DNA of 64,000 nucleotides, from positions 1-64,000 of the forward strand of contig DISB01000023.1 in the NCBI GenBank assembly GCA_002421685.1, given 5' to 3'. Below, piece after piece: positions 60,696-64,000 of this stretch. Source of the stretch: Bacteroidetes bacterium UBA6221. GTDB lineage: Bacteria; Bacteroidota; Bacteroidia; Chitinophagales; Chitinophagaceae. Position 1 is the stretch's first letter, and each line of letters opens with the position of its first letter. The translations under genes and the position numbers were made by a program. The notes beneath the pieces were generated by a model. The model saw nothing but the letters and a program-made list of their open reading frames with translations. It was not told the DNA's origin and made no database searches.

Positions 60696-60722
60696 GGGCA
60701 GGTGTTTACCTGCTCTTTTTTT
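60696..60722 (+). terminator. Intrinsic terminator
   Basis: GGGCAGGT (60696-60703) pairs with ACCTGCTC (60708-60715) around GTTT, followed by TTTTTTT. It ends the T9SS gene and abuts the end of recN. Confidence 0.85.
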
Positions 60723-62379
60723 ACGCCATCAATTCGCGGGCGTTTTGCAATGCAGCCTGCCCCGGCTCTTCGCCACCTATCATTTTGGCGATGGCTATTA
60801 CACGTTCTTCGCCATGCAGCACCGCCACGCGTGTAGTTATCGGCTTGTTCTTCTCAGCCTGCTTGTACACATACAAGTGATGCGAACCGCGCGCAGCTAC
60901 CTGTGGCTGGTGGGTAATACATATCACCTGGTGGTACTGCGACAGGTTTTTCAATAAGATACCTACCTGCTTTGCCGCCTCGCCGGATATACCTGTGTCC
61001 ACTTCATCAAAAATAAGGGTAGGCAAATGCATGGCTTTAGCCGTCAGCGACTTGATGCTGAGCATAATACGGCTCATCTCCCCACCCGATGCGGCTTTAT
61101 GTACGGGCAATGGCTTACCGCTCTTGTTGGCATCTAAGTAAAACTGCACGTCATCCATTCCCAACTCTCCCGGCTGTTCTTTCTTCTTCACCTCTGCTGC
61201 AAACAAAGCATTAGGCATACCCACGAGTTTCAGCAGTTTATTTACCTCAGCAGAAAAAGCAATTGCCTGTTTACTGCGTGCCGCGGACAATTTTGCTGCC
61301 GTAGCCGATAACTGTGTATATAATTGTTCTTTTTCCCGTTCGGTTGCTGCTATTTCTTCTTCAATATCCAGGCTTGCCTGCAGGTCTTTTGAGAGTCGTT
61401 GCTGGATGGACAACAGTTCATTAGTGTTCTGTACTGCATGTTTTTTCAGCAGCTTATATCCCAGATCTATCCGCTCCTGCATTTTTTGCATTTGCTCTTC
61501 GTCTATGCTCACATTACCCGTCAGTGCGTCCACCTCCCCCGCAATATCTTTCAATTCTATATGCAGCGAATTCAGCCTTGCTGCCACATCCTTCACCCCC
61601 GGCATCAGTTCTGCTATACTCTCCAATTGTTGCAGTAGCCTTTTTATTTCGTTCACCAGCGGCTGCTCACCTTCTGCCAGCACATAGCCCGACTCGCGCA
61701 ACACCTGTAGTATACGCTCTGCATGCGTCAACTGTTTCAGTTGTTGCTCCGCATGTTCTATTTCATCCGTTGCAAATGCAGCCTCATTCAGCTCATCCAG
61801 CAAAAATTGTTTATAGTCCGATTCTTTTTGCCATTCGGCTTTGCGTGATTGTAGTTCCTGTAGTTTTTTTGATACGCTTTTGTATTGAGTGTAATTACCT
61901 CTGTATTCTTTTCGTAATGCACCGTTGCCGGCTACTGCATCCAGCACATCCATCTGGAAATGACTGTCGTCCAGCGCCAGGTGGTCAAATTGCTGGTGCA
62001 GGTCTACCAGTAGCGATGTAAGCCTGTTCAGCACATCCAGTCGCACAGGGGTATCATTGATAAAAGCCCTCGATTTACCGCTTGTATTTATTTCCCTGCG
62101 TATAATACATACATCTTCATAATCTATATCTTCCTCCCGCAGGGCAGCTTCAAAAGCTTCATTACCCTTTACATCAAACGACGCCTCTACTACGCACTTC
62201 TCATCTTTGTTGATAAGAACCGTTGTATCAGCCCGCTCACCCAATATTAGCGATAGCGCACCTAATATGATACTCTTACCCGCGCCGGTTTCCCCGGTCA
62301 CGATGTTGAGCCCTGCGGCTGGTTTTACCTCCAGTTGGTCTATGATGGCGTAATTGCTGATGCTGAGTTTCTGTAACAT
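60721..62379 (-). CDS. recN: DNA repair protein RecN
   Basis: This SMC-like ATPase of double-strand break repair is about 552 residues long. The N-terminal half-site has GETGAGKSIILGAL (Walker A) and LHQQFDHLAL (Q-loop), a long coiled-coil middle with several Gln/Glu-rich stretches follows, and the C-terminal half-site has SGGEMSR (signature), FDEVDTGISG (Walker B) and ITHQPQVAA. I start at ATG 62379; a GTG at 62391 adds four residues. Confidence 0.95.
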   Translation of the reverse strand: MLQKLSISNYAIIDQLEVKPAAGLNIVTGETGAGKSIILGALSLILGERADTTVLINKDEKCVVEASFDVKGNEAFEAALREEDIDYEDVCIIRREINTSGKSRAFINDTPVRLDVLNRLTSLLVDLHQQFDHLALDDSHFQMDVLDAVAGNGALRKEYRGNYTQYKSVSKKLQELQSRKAEWQKESDYKQFLLDELNEAAFATDEIEHAEQQLKQLTHAERILQVLRESGYVLAEGEQPLVNEIKRLLQQLESIAELMPGVKDVAARLNSLHIELKDIAGEVDALTGNVSIDEEQMQKMQERIDLGYKLLKKHAVQNTNELLSIQQRLSKDLQASLDIEEEIAATEREKEQLYTQLSATAAKLSAARSKQAIAFSAEVNKLLKLVGMPNALFAAEVKKKEQPGELGMDDVQFYLDANKSGKPLPVHKAASGGEMSRIMLSIKSLTAKAMHLPTLIFDEVDTGISGEAAKQVGILLKNLSQYHQVICITHQPQVAARGSHHLYVYKQAEKNKPITTRVAVLHGEERVIAIAKMIGGEEPGQAALQNARELMA

Positions 62380-62451
62380 ATCGGCTGGCACAAAAGTAAA
62401 GAACTATATGGCAGATTATAAAAGGAAAAAGAAAGAGACAGGGGGTTTATA

Positions 62452-62459
62452 TACTTTTG
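62452..62459 (+). promoter_or_regulatory. -7 element of a near-leaderless promoter
   Basis: TACTTTTG ends only four bases before the ATG of the methyltransferase gene, so transcription would start at or within a few bases of the start codon. No good -33 box is visible. Confidence 0.5.
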
Positions 62460-62463
62460 CGCC

Positions 62464-63636
62464 ATGGCTAAGTTTTTCCTGCGTAAAAAAATAGGCGACC
62501 GTGTGGTAAACGGGCATCCATGGGTATTTTCCAACGAGTTGGGCGATACAGAGGGCGATTGCCAACCCGGTGATATAGTAGAAGTATATTCATATAATGG
62601 TTCTTTTATCGGTAAAGGCTACGTGAACCCATCTTCTCAAATAAGGATACGCATACTCAGCAGGGATAAAGATGAGCAGATAGACAATCAATTCTTTTAT
62701 AATAAAATAAAGGCAGCATGGGAGTACAGGCAGCAGATAGGATATATTGAAAACTGCCGCCTCATTTTTGGTGAAGCCGATGAATTGCCCGCGCTTATTA
62801 TTGACAAGTTCAACGACTACTTTGTAATACAAACCCTGGCGCTCGGCATTGACATATGGAAGGGTGCGATAGTGGAAGCCTTGCAAAAAATCTTCAAGCC
62901 CAAAGGTATATATGAGCGGAACGATGTACCGGTGCGCGAGGTAGAAGGGCTGCCGCAGCAAAAGGGATTCCTGTCTGAGCCCTTTGATACCAACATCATA
63001 TTGAATGAAAACGGCCTGAAATTCCATGTGGACATAGTCAACGGGCAAAAGACCGGTTACTTCCTCGACCAGCAGGACAACCGCAGGGCTATTGAACACA
63101 TTGTAAAAGGTGCAGATGTACTGGAAGGCTTTTGTTATACGGGCACTTTCTCTCTCCATGCTGCGCACTACGGCGCTAAGTCAGTGCTGGGACTGGATAT
63201 ATCAGAAAAAGCTGTGGCCACGGCTACCGCCAACGCGCAACTGAACGGCTACGAAGACATCTGCAAATTCCAAACTGTAAACGCTTTCGATGTATTAAAA
63301 AACTGGTCCAAAGAAGGCAAAAAATATGACGTAGTGATGCTGGACCCACCCGCCTTTACCAAGAGCAGGGCTAATATCCAGAAAGCAATCACCGGCTATA
63401 AAGAAATAAACCTGCGCGGGATGAAGCTGGTAAAACCGGGCGGCTTCCTGGTAACAGCATCATGCACCAACCTGGTGCCACCTGACATGTTCCTGAAAAC
63501 GATAGAGATGGCAGCCAAAGATGCTAAGCGTAAGCTACGGCAGGTAACCTGGCAAACACAGGCGTCAGACCACCCCATACTCTGGCATATACCTACTACA
63601 CAATACCTGAAATTTTTGATTGTGCAGGTACTATAA
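62464..63636 (+). CDS. rlmI: rRNA (cytosine-C5) methyltransferase, RlmI-like
   Basis: The 390-residue protein has an N-terminal PUA-like domain (about 1-75, HPWVFSNEL) and a Rossmann methyltransferase domain with DVLEGFCYTGTFSLHAA (SAM loop), LDISEKAV and DPPAFTKSR (motif IV). RlmI methylates C1962 of 23S rRNA in E. coli; this assignment is by family, and RlmK/RlmO-type relatives cannot be excluded. It is monocistronic, probably near-leaderless, and ends in a strong bidirectional terminator. Confidence 0.88.
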   Translation: MAKFFLRKKIGDRVVNGHPWVFSNELGDTEGDCQPGDIVEVYSYNGSFIGKGYVNPSSQIRIRILSRDKDEQIDNQFFYNKIKAAWEYRQQIGYIENCRLIFGEADELPALIIDKFNDYFVIQTLALGIDIWKGAIVEALQKIFKPKGIYERNDVPVREVEGLPQQKGFLSEPFDTNIILNENGLKFHVDIVNGQKTGYFLDQQDNRRAIEHIVKGADVLEGFCYTGTFSLHAAHYGAKSVLGLDISEKAVATATANAQLNGYEDICKFQTVNAFDVLKNWSKEGKKYDVVMLDPPAFTKSRANIQKAITGYKEINLRGMKLVKPGGFLVTASCTNLVPPDMFLKTIEMAAKDAKRKLRQVTWQTQASDHPILWHIPTTQYLKFLIVQVL

Positions 63637-63672
63637 TATTAAAAGCGGCCTTTCAGCCGCTTTTAATATTAT
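63633..63672. terminator. Bidirectional terminator (17-bp perfect inverted repeat)
   Basis: ATAATATTAAAAGCGGC (63633-63649) pairs perfectly with 63656-63672 around CTTTCA. GCGGC/GCCGC core with A/T runs on both sides serves both the methyltransferase gene and the converging T9SS gene. Confidence 0.9.
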
Positions 63673-64000
63673 TTATTGCAGTATGACCCGTTTTCGCCCC
63701 AACACCGCCCGTTCATCTCTTAATTCCACTATATATACACCCGATGCCAGGTTTTCAGTAGTAATATCTGCCTGCCCCCCGGTGAATGTGCTTTCCCTGC
63801 GCCATACGGTTTTACCTGTGTAATCTATGATGTTTACTGTAATGGCTTTCCCCGCCACCATCGATGGCCCGGCTATCATCTTGAAATTATTCTTCGCAGG
63901 ATTGGGCGCTATTTTAAATACATCTTCAGCATAAGGTATCACTATTACAATATCTGTTGAGTCGGTAGTATCTGTTGTATCCGGGGGTATTACTGAACCT
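63673..64000 (-). CDS. T9SS-sorted protein, C-terminal part (runs off window)
   Basis: The minus-strand frame is open to the right edge. The visible 108 residues contain a Thr/Asp-rich linker (PPDTTDTTDSTD) and a complete type-A sorting domain (KIAPNPAKNNFKMI, GKTVWRRES, LASGVYIVEL, ending RKRVILQ). This is the C-terminus of a larger surface protein; the function is not visible here. A GTG at 63942 is not a real start. Confidence 0.85.
   Translation of the reverse strand, partial: GSVIPPDTTDTTDSTDIVIVIPYAEDVFKIAPNPAKNNFKMIAGPSMVAGKAITVNIIDYTGKTVWRRESTFTGGQADITTENLASGVYIVELRDERAVLGRKRVILQ

Noticed and set aside
1..64000. CRISPR arrays, insertion sequences, integrases, toxin-antitoxin pairs or restriction-modification genes
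   Set aside because: I found no regularly spaced repeats, transposase motifs or defence-gene signatures.

Overview
The window looks like a chromosomal segment of a Bacteroidota member, probably from the Chitinophagaceae/Chitinophagales side. Supporting traits are several genes preceded by the Bacteroidota promoter pattern (TTG/TTTG near -33, TAnnTTTG near -7), weak or absent Shine-Dalgarno sequences, several TTG/GTG starts, four proteins with type IX secretion (T9SS) C-terminal sorting domains, a Porin_10 outer-membrane protein, LytTR/LytS two-component proteins with sensor propellers, an S46 dipeptidyl peptidase and an RskA-type anti-sigma factor. I see no insertion sequence, prophage, integrase or CRISPR array. 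Most of the window is core chromosome.

Layout. 1-550: 5' end and long leader of a leftward rRNA operon, with two tandem promoters and a tRNA-like relic. 580-3.5 kb: lipoprotein, rdgB, an Smr-domain protein and a beta-barrel protein. 3.5-8.8 kb: OmpA-like protein, a 50-residue membrane protein, mtgA, a Tet-like MFS pump, an FkbM methyltransferase and a lipoprotein. 8.9-14.5 kb: GNAT-nitrilase fusion, DUF6624-like protein, double-GNAT protein and a second MFS transporter. 14.5-15.0 kb: gene-free, repeat-bearing. 15-22.4 kb: prfC, a porin and sucA. 22.5-25 kb: a compact ACP / ketosynthase / ketosynthase-like operon. 25-33.3 kb, mostly leftward: anti-sigma and ECF sigma factor, def, ruvX, dnaG, ispD, nusG, secE and tRNA-Trp, with one rightward acyltransferase. 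33.4-35 kb: exported CbiX-like lipoprotein plus PepSY protein. 35-42 kb: T9SS lectin-like protein, LytTR/LytS pair and rny. 42-47 kb: NlpC/P60 protein, a 35-residue-repeat protein, a candidate small RNA, infC and thrS. 47-53 kb: ABC exporter with LolA-like protein, histidine kinase, AhpC/AhpD pair. 53-64 kb: T9SS type-B protein, DPP11-like peptidase, Asp-box T9SS protein, recN, rlmI-like methyltransferase and the C-terminus of another T9SS protein.

How the genes relate. Several operons are clear from overlaps or tiny gaps: ispD-hypothetical-dnaG, ABC ATPase-permease-LolA-like, LytS-LytTR, ACP-KS-KS-like, sigma-anti-sigma, CbiX-like-PepSY. Two gene orders common in bacteria are broken: nusG is followed by a hairpin rather than rplK, and infC is not followed by rpmI-rplT. 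The least ordinary items are the ACP/KS/KS-like operon (the second KS lacks all three catalytic residues), the promoter-plus-terminator unit at 44.3-44.4 kb that looks like a small RNA or an attenuated leader, the lipid-anchored chelatase-like protein, the 35-residue-repeat protein and the tandem rrn promoters.
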